Assembly (NCBI RefSeq): GCF_037023735.1
Contig: NZ_CP146069.1
Location: 3,203,501-3,267,500 of the forward strand
Length of the DNA: 64,000 nt
Direction of reading: 5' to 3'
Source of the DNA: Roseovarius sp. S88
GTDB taxonomy: Bacteria > Pseudomonadota > Alphaproteobacteria > Rhodobacterales > Rhodobacteraceae
The notes below the pieces were generated by a model that worked only from the letters and a program-made list of their open reading frames with translations, was not told the origin of the DNA and ran no database searches. A program made the position numbers and the translations under genes. Shown piece after piece: positions 9,098 to 18,593 of this stretch. The number at the start of each line of letters is the position of its first letter. The first letter of the stretch is position 1.

Positions 9098-9143
9098 AAA
9101 TCGGCCCGTTTCCCTCGCCGCGGACTCGGCCTAGAGTCAGAGC

Positions 9144-9917
9144 ATGGAATCGGATGCTCACACCGCACTGGCCCAGCTTGAATGGCAGATTGATCTCGGC
9201 GCAACCGAGGCCATCGGCGATGCCCCCGTGGACCGCTACGCTGTGCCTGAGCGGATCGAAAAACCAAAGAGCAAAGCCCCTGCAATTGCTGCGCCGACCG
9301 CGGAAGACGCAGACCCCATCAGCGATGCTCGCACCGCCGCGGCCAATGCACAAGACCTGTCCCAACTGCAAGCTGCGCTCGGCGCCTATGAGCATTGCGA
9401 TCTCAAACGCGGCGCTCGGAATCTCGTCTTCTCTGATGGCCACCCAACCGCCCGCGTTATGTTCATCGGCGAAGCTCCGGGGCGTGATGAAGACCAGCAG
9501 GGCAAGCCCTTTGTCGGCCGCGCCGGGCAGCTTCTGGACAAAATGCTCGCGGCCATCGACATGGATCGACTGTTGGACACACCCGAAGCGGGGGTCTACA
9601 TCACCAATGTCCTCCCCTGGCGCCCGCCGCAAAACCGCGACCCGAAACCCGAAGAAATCGCCATGATGCGTCCCTTCATGCAGCGTCATGTGGATCTCGT
9701 GGACCCTGATGTTGTTGTTCTTGTGGGGAATATCAGCTGTGACGCAGGCCTTGGCCGACGCGGCATCACCCGCCTGCGCGGCACATGGGCAGAAGCCTAC
9801 GGCAAGCCTGCCCTACCGATGTTCCACCCCGCATATCTCTTGCGCAACCCGGCGGCCAAGCGAGAGGCCTGGGCTGATCTGCTGGAACTGAAGGCGCGGC
9901 TGGAGTCAGGCGTATGA
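9144..9917 (+). CDS. Uracil-DNA glycosylase superfamily protein (type 4-like, without the Fe-S ligands)
   Basis: 257 residues. The glycosylase core starts near residue 75: motif GEAPGRDED at 109-117, '[16 protein letters not shown]' at 120-135, and the second motif HPAYLLR at 228-234. Members of this superfamily remove uracil from DNA. The first about 70 residues are an extra, low-complexity, probably flexible extension. Type 4 enzymes coordinate a [4Fe-4S] cluster with four Cys, but here only C85 is at such a place; the others are replaced (for example 'NVLPW' at 155-159). It probably belongs to a cluster-free alphaproteobacterial branch. Its stop overlaps the next ATG. Confidence 0.85.
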   Translation: MESDAHTALAQLEWQIDLGATEAIGDAPVDRYAVPERIEKPKSKAPAIAAPTAEDADPISDARTAAANAQDLSQLQAALGAYEHCDLKRGARNLVFSDGHPTARVMFIGEAPGRDEDQQGKPFVGRAGQLLDKMLAAIDMDRLLDTPEAGVYITNVLPWRPPQNRDPKPEEIAMMRPFMQRHVDLVDPDVVVLVGNISCDAGLGRRGITRLRGTWAEAYGKPALPMFHPAYLLRNPAAKREAWADLLELKARLESGV

Positions 9918-10507
9918 AAATCATGGCCTTCTCTGATTTGCACATGGCCCGCAACAGAGCCACAGAGTTGGTTGAGGCCAGCGCGAAGGCGGACCTGGTG
10001 GTTGGCGCAGGTGATTTTTGCAATCATCGCAAAGGCTTGAATGAGGCAATGGACATGCTCAGCGGTATGGCCGCCCCTATGATCCTGGTCCCCGGCAATG
10101 CCGAGAGTGTCGAAGAATTGCGCGCCGCCGCGCCAGTGACCGCTGAGGTGCTGCACGGATCTGAATACACCGTGGACGGGGTGACCTTCTTCGGCCTTGG
10201 CTACGGTGTGCCCCCGACACCCTTTGGCGACTGGTCTTGCGACCTGAGCGAGGCTGCGGCAGGCCGTATGCTAGACAGCTGTGATGCCGCCGATGTCCTC
10301 ATCCTGCATTCTCCGCCCAAAGGCGTGGCGGACCGGACCTCAAGCGGCATGTCGGTCGGTTCCACCGCCATCCGCGATGCCATCACCCGCATTCAGCCCA
10401 AACTGGCAGTGTGCGGTCATATCCACGACAGCTGGGGCCAGATCGGACAGATTGGCGCAACCCATATTGTCAATCTCGGCCCACGCCCCAATTGGTTCGA
10501 TATCTGA
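9914..10507 (+). CDS. Metallophosphoesterase family protein
   Basis: 197 residues, starting at an ATG that overlaps the glycosylase stop. Calcineurin-like phosphoesterase signatures occur in order: FSDLH at 6-10, GAGDFC near 32-37, PGNAE near 60-64 (in place of GNH/GND), 'LILHSPP' and GHIHD near 157-161. The substrate is not deducible; small members of this class act on phosphodiesters or nucleotides. Tight overlap with a DNA-repair-type gene may mean a shared role or just operon packing. Confidence 0.85.
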   Translation: MKIMAFSDLHMARNRATELVEASAKADLVVGAGDFCNHRKGLNEAMDMLSGMAAPMILVPGNAESVEELRAAAPVTAEVLHGSEYTVDGVTFFGLGYGVPPTPFGDWSCDLSEAAAGRMLDSCDAADVLILHSPPKGVADRTSSGMSVGSTAIRDAITRIQPKLAVCGHIHDSWGQIGQIGATHIVNLGPRPNWFDI

Positions 10508-10528
10508 TCACACAATTTACAGGCCGCC

Positions 10529-11071
10529 ATGTCCCAAAACACCGACACCAAGGACTTCATCCAGGTCCGCATTGCCCTCTTGACCGTCTCCGACACGCGC
10601 GATTCCTCGCAGGACAAATCCGGCGATGTGTTGGCAGAGCGGATCACCACTGCCGGGCATCACCTCGCGGAACGGCGGATCGTGAAAGATGAACGCGACC
10701 AGATAGCAGCACAGCTGCGCACCTGGATTGAGGATGAAACTGTCGACGTGGTGCTCTCGACAGGTGGCACCGGCCTGACGGGTCGCGATGTGACTGTTGA
10801 GGCGCACCGAGATGTCTATGAAAAGGAAATCGACGCGTTTGGAACGGTCTTTACCATCGTTTCCATGCAGAAAATCGGCACCAGCGCCGTGCAATCCCGC
10901 GCCACAGGCGGTGTGGCGGGCGGCACATATCTTTTTGCCCTACCCGGAAGCCCCGGGGCCTGCAAAGACGCATGGGATGAAATCCTGCAATACCAGTTCG
11001 ACTACCGCCACCGGCCCTGCAATTTTGTGGAAATCATGCCTCGATTGGACGAACATTTGCGCCGGAAATAA
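10529..11071 (+). CDS. moaB: Molybdenum cofactor biosynthesis protein B
   Basis: 180 residues. MoaB/MogA-family protein acting at the molybdopterin adenylylation stage. The ligand-binding loop STGGTGLTGRDVT is at residues 77-89, and 'ALPGSPGACKDAWDEIL' is near the C-terminus. Length is normal for MoaB. It follows the phosphoesterase by about 20 bp and may be co-transcribed with the two preceding genes. Confidence 0.93.
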   Translation: MSQNTDTKDFIQVRIALLTVSDTRDSSQDKSGDVLAERITTAGHHLAERRIVKDERDQIAAQLRTWIEDETVDVVLSTGGTGLTGRDVTVEAHRDVYEKEIDAFGTVFTIVSMQKIGTSAVQSRATGGVAGGTYLFALPGSPGACKDAWDEILQYQFDYRHRPCNFVEIMPRLDEHLRRK

Positions 11072-11165
11072 CAAGCTCGTGCGTTAAACCTCGAAATAGT
11101 CGCGGTTTTTCATATATTCTTAGGAAGAAACGATTGCCTTCGCGCATCTTTAAAGGTCTTTGCCA

Positions 11166-12623
11166 ATGCGGTTCCTGCGCACCAGCCTGACCGGACTGTT
11201 CCTTTTGTCTCTGACACTGGGCCTCTTCGTCTATGCCGGGCAGATCGTGTATTCCGCCATTCAGGAACGCATCGCCGCTGAAGCGCCCAGCGCGCCTCGA
11301 CGGGAACGGGTGTTCGTAGTCAACACAGTCGAGGGCAGGCTAGCCTCCGAAACGCCAACACTTGTGGCCTTTGGCGAGGTGATCAGCCGTCGCACGCTGG
11401 AAATCCGCGCGCGAACCGGCGGCACACTGGTCGAGCTGGCCCCGGAATTCGAAGACGGCGGGCGTGTTGAAGAAGGCCAACTTCTGGCGCGGATTGATCC
11501 AGCTGACGCGCAATTTGCTCTGGATCGAGCGCAAAGCGATGTCACCGATGCCGAGGCAGAAGAACGTGAAGCCGCGCGCGGGCTGTTCCTTGCACAGGAT
11601 GATCTGAACGCCGCCCGGGCGCAGGCCAAACTGCGCGACAAGGCATTGACCCGCCAGCTTGATTTGCAAGAGCGTGGCGTAGGTACGGCTGCAACCGTCG
11701 AACAGGCAGAACTGGAAATGGCGCAGGCCGATCAGACAGTTCTGTCGCGCCGGCAAGCGCTGGCCGTGGCCGAAGCGCGCGTGGATCAGGCTCAAACACA
11801 ACTCGCCCGGGCACGGATCGACTTTGCCGAGGCGAAAAAGCGGTTCGAGGATACACGCATCGTCGCCGGGTTTTCTGGCACGCTGGGAGATGTCTCAGTT
11901 GTCGAAGGCCGGTTCGTGTCAGCCAACGAAAAGCTGGCCGATCTGGTCGACAGCGCACGACTGGACGTGGCCTTCCGCCTCTCCACAGCGCAGCATACGC
12001 GCCTGCTGGACGAAACCGGACGCATCACCCAAACCCCGATCACCGCACGTCTAGATGTGTTTGGTGTCGAAATTGAAAGCACCGGGCGCATCACGCGTGA
12101 CAGCGGATCAGTCGAAGACGGTCAAACTGGTCGCCTCGTCTTTGCTCAATTGGACAGCGCTGTTGGCTTCAAGCCCGGCGATTTTGTCACTGTGGAAATC
12201 ACTGAGCGGCCCCTTGAAAACGTTGTGCGTCTGCCTGCCACGGCGCTTGGCGCCGATGGGCGCGTGTTAGTGGTGGGAGAGGACGACAGGTTAGAGGCAC
12301 GTGCGGTGACGCTCTTGCGCCGTCAAGACAACGAGATCCTGGTCCGCGGAAATGATCTGGAAAGTCAAAGAATTGTGGCCCAGCGCACACCGCTTCTTGG
12401 CCCCGGTCTCAAGGTAAGGGTGACTGAGCCGCTGCGCGCTGCTCAACAGGCCTCTGCCGACTTGTTGGAACTGAGCGACGAGCACCGAGCAAGGCTGCAA
12501 AACTTCGTTAACTCCAACACCGATATGCCAGAGGCCGTCAAACAGCGACTACAAGAGCAACTGACCCAGCCCCGCGTACCTGCGCGTGTTGTCGAACGGC
12601 TTGAACGCCGGATGGGCGGCTAG
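11166..12623 (+). CDS. RND efflux periplasmic adaptor subunit
   Basis: 485 residues from the ATG at 11166. The N-terminus is a membrane anchor (hydrophobic about 8-27). Then follow a biotinyl-lipoyl-like segment ('RTGGTLVELAPEFEDGG'), a long coiled-coil hairpin rich in Ala/Glu/Gln (about residues 110-220), and beta-barrel and membrane-proximal domains. Such adaptors bridge an inner-membrane RND pump to an outer-membrane channel. The permease gene follows after 3 bp, so the two form an operon; no outer-membrane channel gene lies beside them. The extra C-terminal helix (about 425-485) is unusual. Confidence 0.9.
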   Translation: MRFLRTSLTGLFLLSLTLGLFVYAGQIVYSAIQERIAAEAPSAPRRERVFVVNTVEGRLASETPTLVAFGEVISRRTLEIRARTGGTLVELAPEFEDGGRVEEGQLLARIDPADAQFALDRAQSDVTDAEAEEREAARGLFLAQDDLNAARAQAKLRDKALTRQLDLQERGVGTAATVEQAELEMAQADQTVLSRRQALAVAEARVDQAQTQLARARIDFAEAKKRFEDTRIVAGFSGTLGDVSVVEGRFVSANEKLADLVDSARLDVAFRLSTAQHTRLLDETGRITQTPITARLDVFGVEIESTGRITRDSGSVEDGQTGRLVFAQLDSAVGFKPGDFVTVEITERPLENVVRLPATALGADGRVLVVGEDDRLEARAVTLLRRQDNEILVRGNDLESQRIVAQRTPLLGPGLKVRVTEPLRAAQQASADLLELSDEHRARLQNFVNSNTDMPEAVKQRLQEQLTQPRVPARVVERLERRMGG

Positions 12624-12626
12624 GCC

Positions 12627-15600
12627 ATGATGCGCGACCTGCCAGACCGTGCCGGCGGGATGATTTCCTATTTCACCCGCCATCGTACCGCCGCCAATCT
12701 GCTGATGGTGTTGCTCATCATCCTTGGCCTCGCCGCAGCACCCCGCATGAAGGCGCAGTTCTTTCCTGACGTAATTGTCGATAATGTCACCGTGTCCGTG
12801 ATCTGGAACCGCGCAAGCGCCGAAGACATGGACAGCGCTGTGGTTCAACTTCTCGAGCCCACGCTACTCGCCGTTGAAGGCGTGATCGAGAGTGCGGCCA
12901 CCAGTCGCGAAGAAAACGCCAATATCGTTCTGGAATTCGAACCCGGCTGGGACATGTCCCGCGCTGCTGCTGACGTGGAAAGCGCAGTCGACACGATCAC
13001 TGACCTGCCCGAGGATGCCGAAGAGCCAACGGTGACACGTGGCGTCTGGCGTGACCGCGTGACAGATGTGGTTATCTCCGGCCCTGTCGATGTCGCACAA
13101 ATCGGCCAATATGCCGATGAGCTCGTGCTCCGGCTCTATGATGCAGGCGTCACCCGCACCACGATCCGGGGCATTGCCGATCCGCGCACCATTGTCGAAG
13201 TACCCACCACAAATCTGCTGGCCTTTGACATCACCATGGCCGAAATAGCCGAGGCCATTGAGCAGGAGGTCGAGGCGGACCCTGCTGGAGATGTCAGCGG
13301 TGGCGACACGCGCATTCGGGTGGGCGTTGAAAAACGTGATGTGCGGGATATCGAGGACATTGTCCTGCGCTCCAACCTTGATGGCACCAAGCTCAGGATT
13401 GGAGATGTCGCCTCCGTGCGCAGTCAAGGTATTAACCGCGTGCGCTCATACTTTGTCGAGGACAAACCCGCTATCTCCGTGCGCGTCGATCGTTCGGCCG
13501 AGGGCGATGCAATCGCTATTCAAAACCAGGTCAAAGAGATTGCCGAGACCATGCAATCCACCCTGCCCGAAGGGGTCGAGGTTCTGCTGATCCGCACAAG
13601 ATCCGAGGCTATTTCCGCCCGCCTGCAAACGCTTCTCGACAACGGCCTGACAGGTCTGGCTCTGGTCATCGGGCTCCTGTTCCTTTTCCTCAACGCCCGC
13701 ACGGCGTTTTGGGTCGCGGCAGGTATCCCCGTGGCAATGTTGGCGACGATTGCGTTGATGTATCTGGGGGGGCTGACCATCAACATGGTCTCGCTTTTTG
13801 CGCTTATCATCACGCTCGGCATTGTTGTGGATGATGCCATTGTCGTGGGCGAACATGCCGATGCGCGCGTGCGAAAGCTTGGGGAAACGCCGGTGCAGGC
13901 CGCCGAACGCGCCGCTCGCCGCATGGCGCTTCCGGTGTTTTGCGCCACTCTGACGACCCTGATCGCATTCTTCGGCCTGGTCGCCATCGGCGGTCAATTC
14001 GGCAACCTGATCTACGCCATCCCCTTCACGGTGATCGCAGTTCTTATCGCATCACTGATCGAGTGCTTTCTCATCCTGCCCAACCATATGGCCCACGCGT
14101 TGACCCAAACAGAGCGCGAGCGCTGGTACGACTGGCCCAGCCGCATGGTCAATCGCGGCTTTACATGGGTACGTGAAACGCTATTCCGCCCGTTGATGGC
14201 TCTCGTGATCAAGGCGCGGTATCCGGTTTTTGCCTTCATTGTCGTGCTGCTCTCCACTCAAGCCGCGCTTTTCATCAAAGGTGACGTGCAATGGCGTTTC
14301 TTCAACGCTCCCGAACGCGGCAGTGTCACCGGCAATTTCATGATGGCCCCGGGTGCCACGCGCGACGACACGATTGAGATGATGCGCGAATTGCAACGCG
14401 CCACCGAGGAACTGGGGCAAGAGTATGAGATCCGCTACGGTGCCAATCCGATTGACTTCGTCTTGGCCGAGATCGGTGGCAATGCCGGTTTTGGCCTCGC
14501 TGGGGCCGACACCAAGGACCCCGATCAGCTGGGCGGCATTTCGATTGAACTCATCGACCCCGATCTGAGGCCCTATTCCAGCTTTGCCTTTGTTGGTGAC
14601 CTGCAAGAGCGCGTCGATCGCCACCCGCTGGTCGAAGAGCTAAGTTTCCGCGGCTGGCGTGCCGGTCCCGGCGGGGATGCACTTGATGTCGAATTCTTCG
14701 GTGCCTCTGCCGACACATTAAAAGCGGCCTCTGAGGCTTTGAAAGAAGCGCTCCTGCGCTTTCCCGAAGTTTCAGCCGTGCAGGACAACCTCGCCTTCGA
14801 CAAGCAAGAGCTTGTCCTCGAACTCACTGCGCAAGGACAGGCGGTTGGCTTCACCACCGACACTATGGGCCGTGTAGTCCGTCACCGTCTGAGCGGGATT
14901 GAAGCCGCCACTTATCCCCTTGGCCCACGTAGTGCGGAAATACGGGTAGAGCTTCCCGAAGATGAAGTTACCGCCGATTTCCTGGAAGCGATGCAAATCC
15001 GTGCCCCCTCGGGCGCATATGTCCCGTTAGCCGATATCGTCAGCGTCGAGCAAAGCATCGGCTTTTCTACTATTCGCCGCGAAAACGGCATCCGTCTGGT
15101 CAATGTCACCGGCGATATCACCGAAGATGACCCGGCGCGTGCACAGGCTGTCTCCGAAGCGCTCAGGGAAGAAATCTTGCCGGATATCGCCAGCACCTAT
15201 CAGGTTGAATGGCGTCTGGGTGGACTGTCAGAGCAGGAAGACGAGTTCCTGCAAGACACCCGCGTGGGCCTGATCCTGACATTGGCGGGGATCTACCTCG
15301 TACTGGCATGGGTCTTTGCCAGCTGGACGCGACCTATCGTGGTCATGGCGGTGATCCCCTTTGGCCTTGTTGGCGCGATATGGGGCCATGCCTACTGGGA
15401 CATCCCCTTCAGCCTCTTCAGCGTGATCGGCCTTTTGGGCATGATCGGCATCATCATCAACGATTCCATCGTTCTGGTAACCACCATTGATGACTACCGT
15501 CGCGACCGCGCCATCGTACCGGCAATCATTGAAGGTGCTGCCGACCGATTGCGACCGGTTCTTTTGACGACGCTCACAACGGTACTGGGCCTTACGCCGT

Positions 15601-16028
15601 TGCTTTTTGAACAATCCACCCAAGCGCAATTCATCAAGCCTGCGGTGATCACACTGGTCTACGGGTTGGGCTTTGGCATGGTTCTTGTCCTGATCCTGGT
15701 GCCTGCGATCATGGCCATCCAGAATGATGTTCATCACTACACACGGTCCCTGCGGCGTGGTCTGCAAACCCGGCGCGGAGGGATGCAAATCACATTGGGC
15801 GCAGGGGTGGTTCTGTCATTCGCATGGATGGCGCTGACGCTTGGCTGGACTGCCGTTGAAGGGCGGTTGCCGGGGGTCCTGTCAGGTTTAGCGCCCGACA
15901 CAATCGACGGCGCTCAGATGCCAATCGCCTTTGCCGCCTTCGTTGTTGGTCTCAGTGTATTGCTTGTTTTGTGCTACTTAATCACAGCACTGCTGCGTCA
16001 CCGCGCTCAGCCCGCAGGGCAACCCTGA
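12627..16028 (+). CDS. RND-family efflux permease
   Basis: 1133 residues. Proton-driven inner-membrane transporter of the AcrB/HAE type. Family features: a first hydrophobic segment at about 20-38 followed by a large periplasmic domain, a proton-relay segment with 'GIVVDDAIVVGEH' in the middle, a second periplasmic domain, and a second six-helix bundle that begins at 'VGLILTLAGIYLVLAWVF'. Length is at the upper end because of extra C-terminal hydrophobic segments. Substrate unknown. The last 22 bp overlap the 3' end of the convergent gene. Confidence 0.94.
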   Translation: MMRDLPDRAGGMISYFTRHRTAANLLMVLLIILGLAAAPRMKAQFFPDVIVDNVTVSVIWNRASAEDMDSAVVQLLEPTLLAVEGVIESAATSREENANIVLEFEPGWDMSRAAADVESAVDTITDLPEDAEEPTVTRGVWRDRVTDVVISGPVDVAQIGQYADELVLRLYDAGVTRTTIRGIADPRTIVEVPTTNLLAFDITMAEIAEAIEQEVEADPAGDVSGGDTRIRVGVEKRDVRDIEDIVLRSNLDGTKLRIGDVASVRSQGINRVRSYFVEDKPAISVRVDRSAEGDAIAIQNQVKEIAETMQSTLPEGVEVLLIRTRSEAISARLQTLLDNGLTGLALVIGLLFLFLNARTAFWVAAGIPVAMLATIALMYLGGLTINMVSLFALIITLGIVVDDAIVVGEHADARVRKLGETPVQAAERAARRMALPVFCATLTTLIAFFGLVAIGGQFGNLIYAIPFTVIAVLIASLIECFLILPNHMAHALTQTERERWYDWPSRMVNRGFTWVRETLFRPLMALVIKARYPVFAFIVVLLSTQAALFIKGDVQWRFFNAPERGSVTGNFMMAPGATRDDTIEMMRELQRATEELGQEYEIRYGANPIDFVLAEIGGNAGFGLAGADTKDPDQLGGISIELIDPDLRPYSSFAFVGDLQERVDRHPLVEELSFRGWRAGPGGDALDVEFFGASADTLKAASEALKEALLRFPEVSAVQDNLAFDKQELVLELTAQGQAVGFTTDTMGRVVRHRLSGIEAATYPLGPRSAEIRVELPEDEVTADFLEAMQIRAPSGAYVPLADIVSVEQSIGFSTIRRENGIRLVNVTGDITEDDPARAQAVSEALREEILPDIASTYQVEWRLGGLSEQEDEFLQDTRVGLILTLAGIYLVLAWVFASWTRPIVVMAVIPFGLVGAIWGHAYWDIPFSLFSVIGLLGMIGIIINDSIVLVTTIDDYRRDRAIVPAIIEGAADRLRPVLLTTLTTVLGLTPLLFEQSTQAQFIKPAVITLVYGLGFGMVLVLILVPAIMAIQNDVHHYTRSLRRGLQTRRGGMQITLGAGVVLSFAWMALTLGWTAVEGRLPGVLSGLAPDTIDGAQMPIAFAAFVVGLSVLLVLCYLITALLRHRAQPAGQP

Positions 16029-16834
16029 ATTTCCACGGCACGCCCCTGACCCAGAACCGTGATGCGGACATCCGAGCGTTTCAGGGCAAAGGAGCGCCCC
16101 GACACATGCTGCATCTCTGTTTGAGCCACGATTTTGCTGCCTTGACGCTGTGATTTGCTTGGAGCCACCCAGATCTTGGGGTCCCCAACCTCAAACACTG
16201 TTACCTCGCGCGCGCCCAGCTTTGGCATCGTGATCACCGCAGAAAGTTTCAGGCCACCCTCCATCGGAGACATGCGGCACGCCACATGTGAGACACCCGC
16301 CTCTGACGCGGAATAAGGCCGCGCGGCCAATGAGGCGACAATTGCAGGATCACGTTTGCCCTTAGCGTTCGGCAAATCCTGTGCCACGGACACCGTGACC
16401 GGGATACACACCTCGCGACACACGCCCAGCTCAATCTCGCCTTTCAACCGCATGGTCTGTCCCGCCGCTTTGGGCGCGATATGAAGCGGCAATGTCACGG
16501 ACCTGTCATACCCAATGGTCATGTAACGCCCCTGCGGAATTTGCTTGGGCATCGGCCAGTCTACCTTGACGGTAGACACATTGCGCGACCCGGACCAGTT
16601 GAATTGCGGTGGAATGCCCGCATCCCCCGGCGCACGCCAATAGGTCTTCCATCCCTCACCCAGCTCCAGGTGAAGCGCCGCAACATGGCGGCCATCCGAC
16701 CCGCGCCAACCGGGGATCACGTGTGCTTTCACAACGTCGTCCACGTCAAAGGACTGCGCCTCTGAGAGCGAGCCCAATACGGCCAGACCAGCCGCTGCCA
16801 GGAAAGTCGGAATCATTTTCATAGGGTACGACAT
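16007..16834 (-). CDS. Secreted DsbD N-terminal-domain-like protein
   Basis: 275 residues from the ATG at 16834, chosen because GGCGGA lies six bases upstream; neighbouring ATGs at 16840 and 16822 are possible. A signal peptide is clear (hydrophobic core near 10-25, cleavage near 'SEAQS'). The mature part has 'GWKTYWRAPGDAGIPPQFNW' and 'LGVCREVCIPV', the Cys pair characteristic of the DsbD/ScsB alpha (PF11412-type) domain, but no membrane or thioredoxin domains. It probably takes part in periplasmic thiol-disulfide exchange, possibly in copper or cytochrome handling. The 3' end overlaps the RND permease gene by 22 bp. Confidence 0.8.
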   Translation of the reverse strand: MSYPMKMIPTFLAAAGLAVLGSLSEAQSFDVDDVVKAHVIPGWRGSDGRHVAALHLELGEGWKTYWRAPGDAGIPPQFNWSGSRNVSTVKVDWPMPKQIPQGRYMTIGYDRSVTLPLHIAPKAAGQTMRLKGEIELGVCREVCIPVTVSVAQDLPNAKGKRDPAIVASLAARPYSASEAGVSHVACRMSPMEGGLKLSAVITMPKLGAREVTVFEVGDPKIWVAPSKSQRQGSKIVAQTEMQHVSGRSFALKRSDVRITVLGQGRAVEIQGCPAG

Positions 16835-16959
16835 GCCCATTCCGCCGATAAAGTCCAACTCACATTCAAGCGAGATTTTGTCGTGATGCCAAGAGAGCAC
16901 GCTTGCACCGCACGGCCACGCCGCCCATCATGGACAGGTGAGTCTCGGAAGAACACCCT

Positions 16960-17523
16960 GTGCGAGAAATTGATCTGACCGGAAAACTGCTGATCGCCAT
17001 GCCTGCCATGAGCGACCCCAGATTCGCGCAATCAGTGGTCTTCATGTGTGCCTACTCTGCCGAAGGCGCGATGGGCCTTATTGTCAACAAACCTGCAGAC
17101 GGGCTGAGCCTTCATGCATTGCTGGACCAATTGGACATTTCCCACGAAGACGACTCGACAGACCTGCCAGTCCATTTCGGTGGCCCGGTCGAAAATGGCC
17201 GGGGCTTTGTTCTACATGATGGCGCGCATCATTCTTCCATATCGACACTGGAAGTGAACGACGCCTTTGGCATGACTGCGACACTTGATATTCTGGAGGA
17301 CATCGCCAGCGGCCAGGGTCCAAAACAGAGCCTTGTGGCACTGGGCTATGCCGGTTGGGGACCGGGGCAACTTGAGGCGGAAATCTCCCAAAACGCTTGG
17401 CTGACCGTAGAGGCGGACCCGGATTTGGTTTTTGGGCCACAAGACGACTGCAAATGGGAAGCGGCACTCAACAAGCTTGGTGTCAGCTCAGTCACGCTCT
17501 CATCCGAAGCCGGTCACGCCTAA
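16960..17523 (+). CDS. YqgE/AlgH family protein (UPF0301)
   Basis: 187 residues beginning at a GTG at 16960. Family marks: 'LTGKLLIAMPAMSDPRFAQS' at 6-25, 'GLIVNKP' and 'GGPVENGRGFVLH', and the C-terminal 'GYAGWGPGQLEAEI'. The family is widespread and conserved in proteobacteria with no settled biochemical role. Length is normal. It is divergent from the DsbD-N-like gene and is followed by two tandem hairpins. Confidence 0.93.
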   Translation: MREIDLTGKLLIAMPAMSDPRFAQSVVFMCAYSAEGAMGLIVNKPADGLSLHALLDQLDISHEDDSTDLPVHFGGPVENGRGFVLHDGAHHSSISTLEVNDAFGMTATLDILEDIASGQGPKQSLVALGYAGWGPGQLEAEISQNAWLTVEADPDLVFGPQDDCKWEAALNKLGVSSVTLSSEAGHA

Positions 17524-17527
17524 CAGG

Positions 17528-17576
17528 CCAAAAGCTTTCAAAAAGCTTTTGGAAAGTCTTTTCACAAAAGACTTCC
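17528..17576. terminator. Two tandem hairpins between convergent genes
   Basis: First hairpin: an 11-bp perfect stem, CCAAAAGCTTT / AAAGCTTTTGG, at 17528-17552 with a 3-nt loop. Second: GGAAAGTCTTTT pairing with AAAAGACTTCC at 17551-17576 with one bulged A. T-runs inside the stems provide U-rich tails in both directions. Position between the stops of yqgE (17523) and the minus-strand hydroxylase gene (17590) fits a bidirectional terminator. Confidence 0.8.
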
Positions 17577-17589
17577 CTCCAAGTCGCAC

Positions 17590-18582
17590 CTACCGCGTGT
17601 ACATCTGCTTTTTATAGGCCCGCGTGCGCTCGGTCGCGTCAGCCGTGCCATCGTGATACGTGCCAAACCACCGATCAAATGGGATCTCGGAGGTGCCGTA
17701 GTTGCACTCGAAATACCGGTGGTGCAGCTGGTGAAAGAAATCCCCGGCCCGCGCCGCAGGCTGATCTTTCGGGATCAGTTTCTCGAATCCGGAATGCGAC
17801 AAAACCGGGCTAATCTGCTGAAAATAAATATGGAACAGCACATGCAACGGGTGCGAGGCCACAACCAGATGAACGAAATAGGTCGTGAAATACATGCAGT
17901 TCTCAAACCAATGGTTCGATATCCCGGACCACGGTCCGACATTGACGTTCCGATGATGCACTGCATGGACATGCTTATAGAGCTTTGGATGATGCTCCAG
18001 CCGATGCACCCAGTAGAAATGCAGGCCTGACCACATCGGGATGAAGAACATCCAGGCCATGAACCACACAGGTGCGCTGGCGAAGGTGATCGTCGGGACA
18101 AAGCCGTTTGCCATCGCCCAGAAGATGACCCACTGATAGACTGTTGCCACAGTCATCGCGCTGCCCAACGTCCACCAGATATTGTCCAGAACCTGATTGT
18201 TGAACGTGAACGTCCCGTTGTTGCGTGCCAGATCCCGGCGGTCGAACTTGGTCTTCATATCCTGCCCGCGCCGAATGTAGAGCCACCAGTGCAGGCCTCC
18301 AGCCACCAACGTCTGAGGCACCATGTTGATCAGCCAGATCGTAAACATCCAGCCAAACGCAAAACTTTGCATCACCTCCAACGGCGGCAGGAAGAGAACA
18401 TAGACCATCACCGAAATGGCAAAACAGACCGTCAAAGCCGTGATCTGAAGCCACGCGCCCGAATACCAACGCAAGATCGCGCGGGGATTGAGCGGCCAGC
18501 TGAACACCGGGTTCAACGTGACAAGGTCATCCGGCCGATGGTTCCAGCGGTCGGCTTCTGGGTCATGTGCTGCGTCTGTCAT
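17590..18582 (-). CDS. Fatty acid hydroxylase / sterol desaturase family protein
   Basis: 330 residues. Membrane di-iron oxygenase-type protein. The His boxes are present in order: HRLEHH (about residues 193-198), HAVHHRN (about 205-211) and HQLHHRYFECN (about 282-292), between several hydrophobic segments (about 45-100, 150-190 and 225-250). Enzymes of this family hydroxylate or desaturate lipid substrates at a di-iron centre. The substrate cannot be read from the sequence. It lies 11 bp downstream of the class II aldolase gene in the same direction, so the two form an operon. RBS GAGGAG precedes the ATG. Confidence 0.88.
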   Translation of the reverse strand: MTDAAHDPEADRWNHRPDDLVTLNPVFSWPLNPRAILRWYSGAWLQITALTVCFAISVMVYVLFLPPLEVMQSFAFGWMFTIWLINMVPQTLVAGGLHWWLYIRRGQDMKTKFDRRDLARNNGTFTFNNQVLDNIWWTLGSAMTVATVYQWVIFWAMANGFVPTITFASAPVWFMAWMFFIPMWSGLHFYWVHRLEHHPKLYKHVHAVHHRNVNVGPWSGISNHWFENCMYFTTYFVHLVVASHPLHVLFHIYFQQISPVLSHSGFEKLIPKDQPAARAGDFFHQLHHRYFECNYGTSEIPFDRWFGTYHDGTADATERTRAYKKQMYTR

Positions 18583-18593
18583 GGCACCGCTCC

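Noticed and set aside
8973..9689. N-terminal extension of pyrB by about 240 codons
   Set aside because: It runs over the DNA glycosylase gene on the other strand; PyrB proteins start near '[10 protein letters not shown]'.
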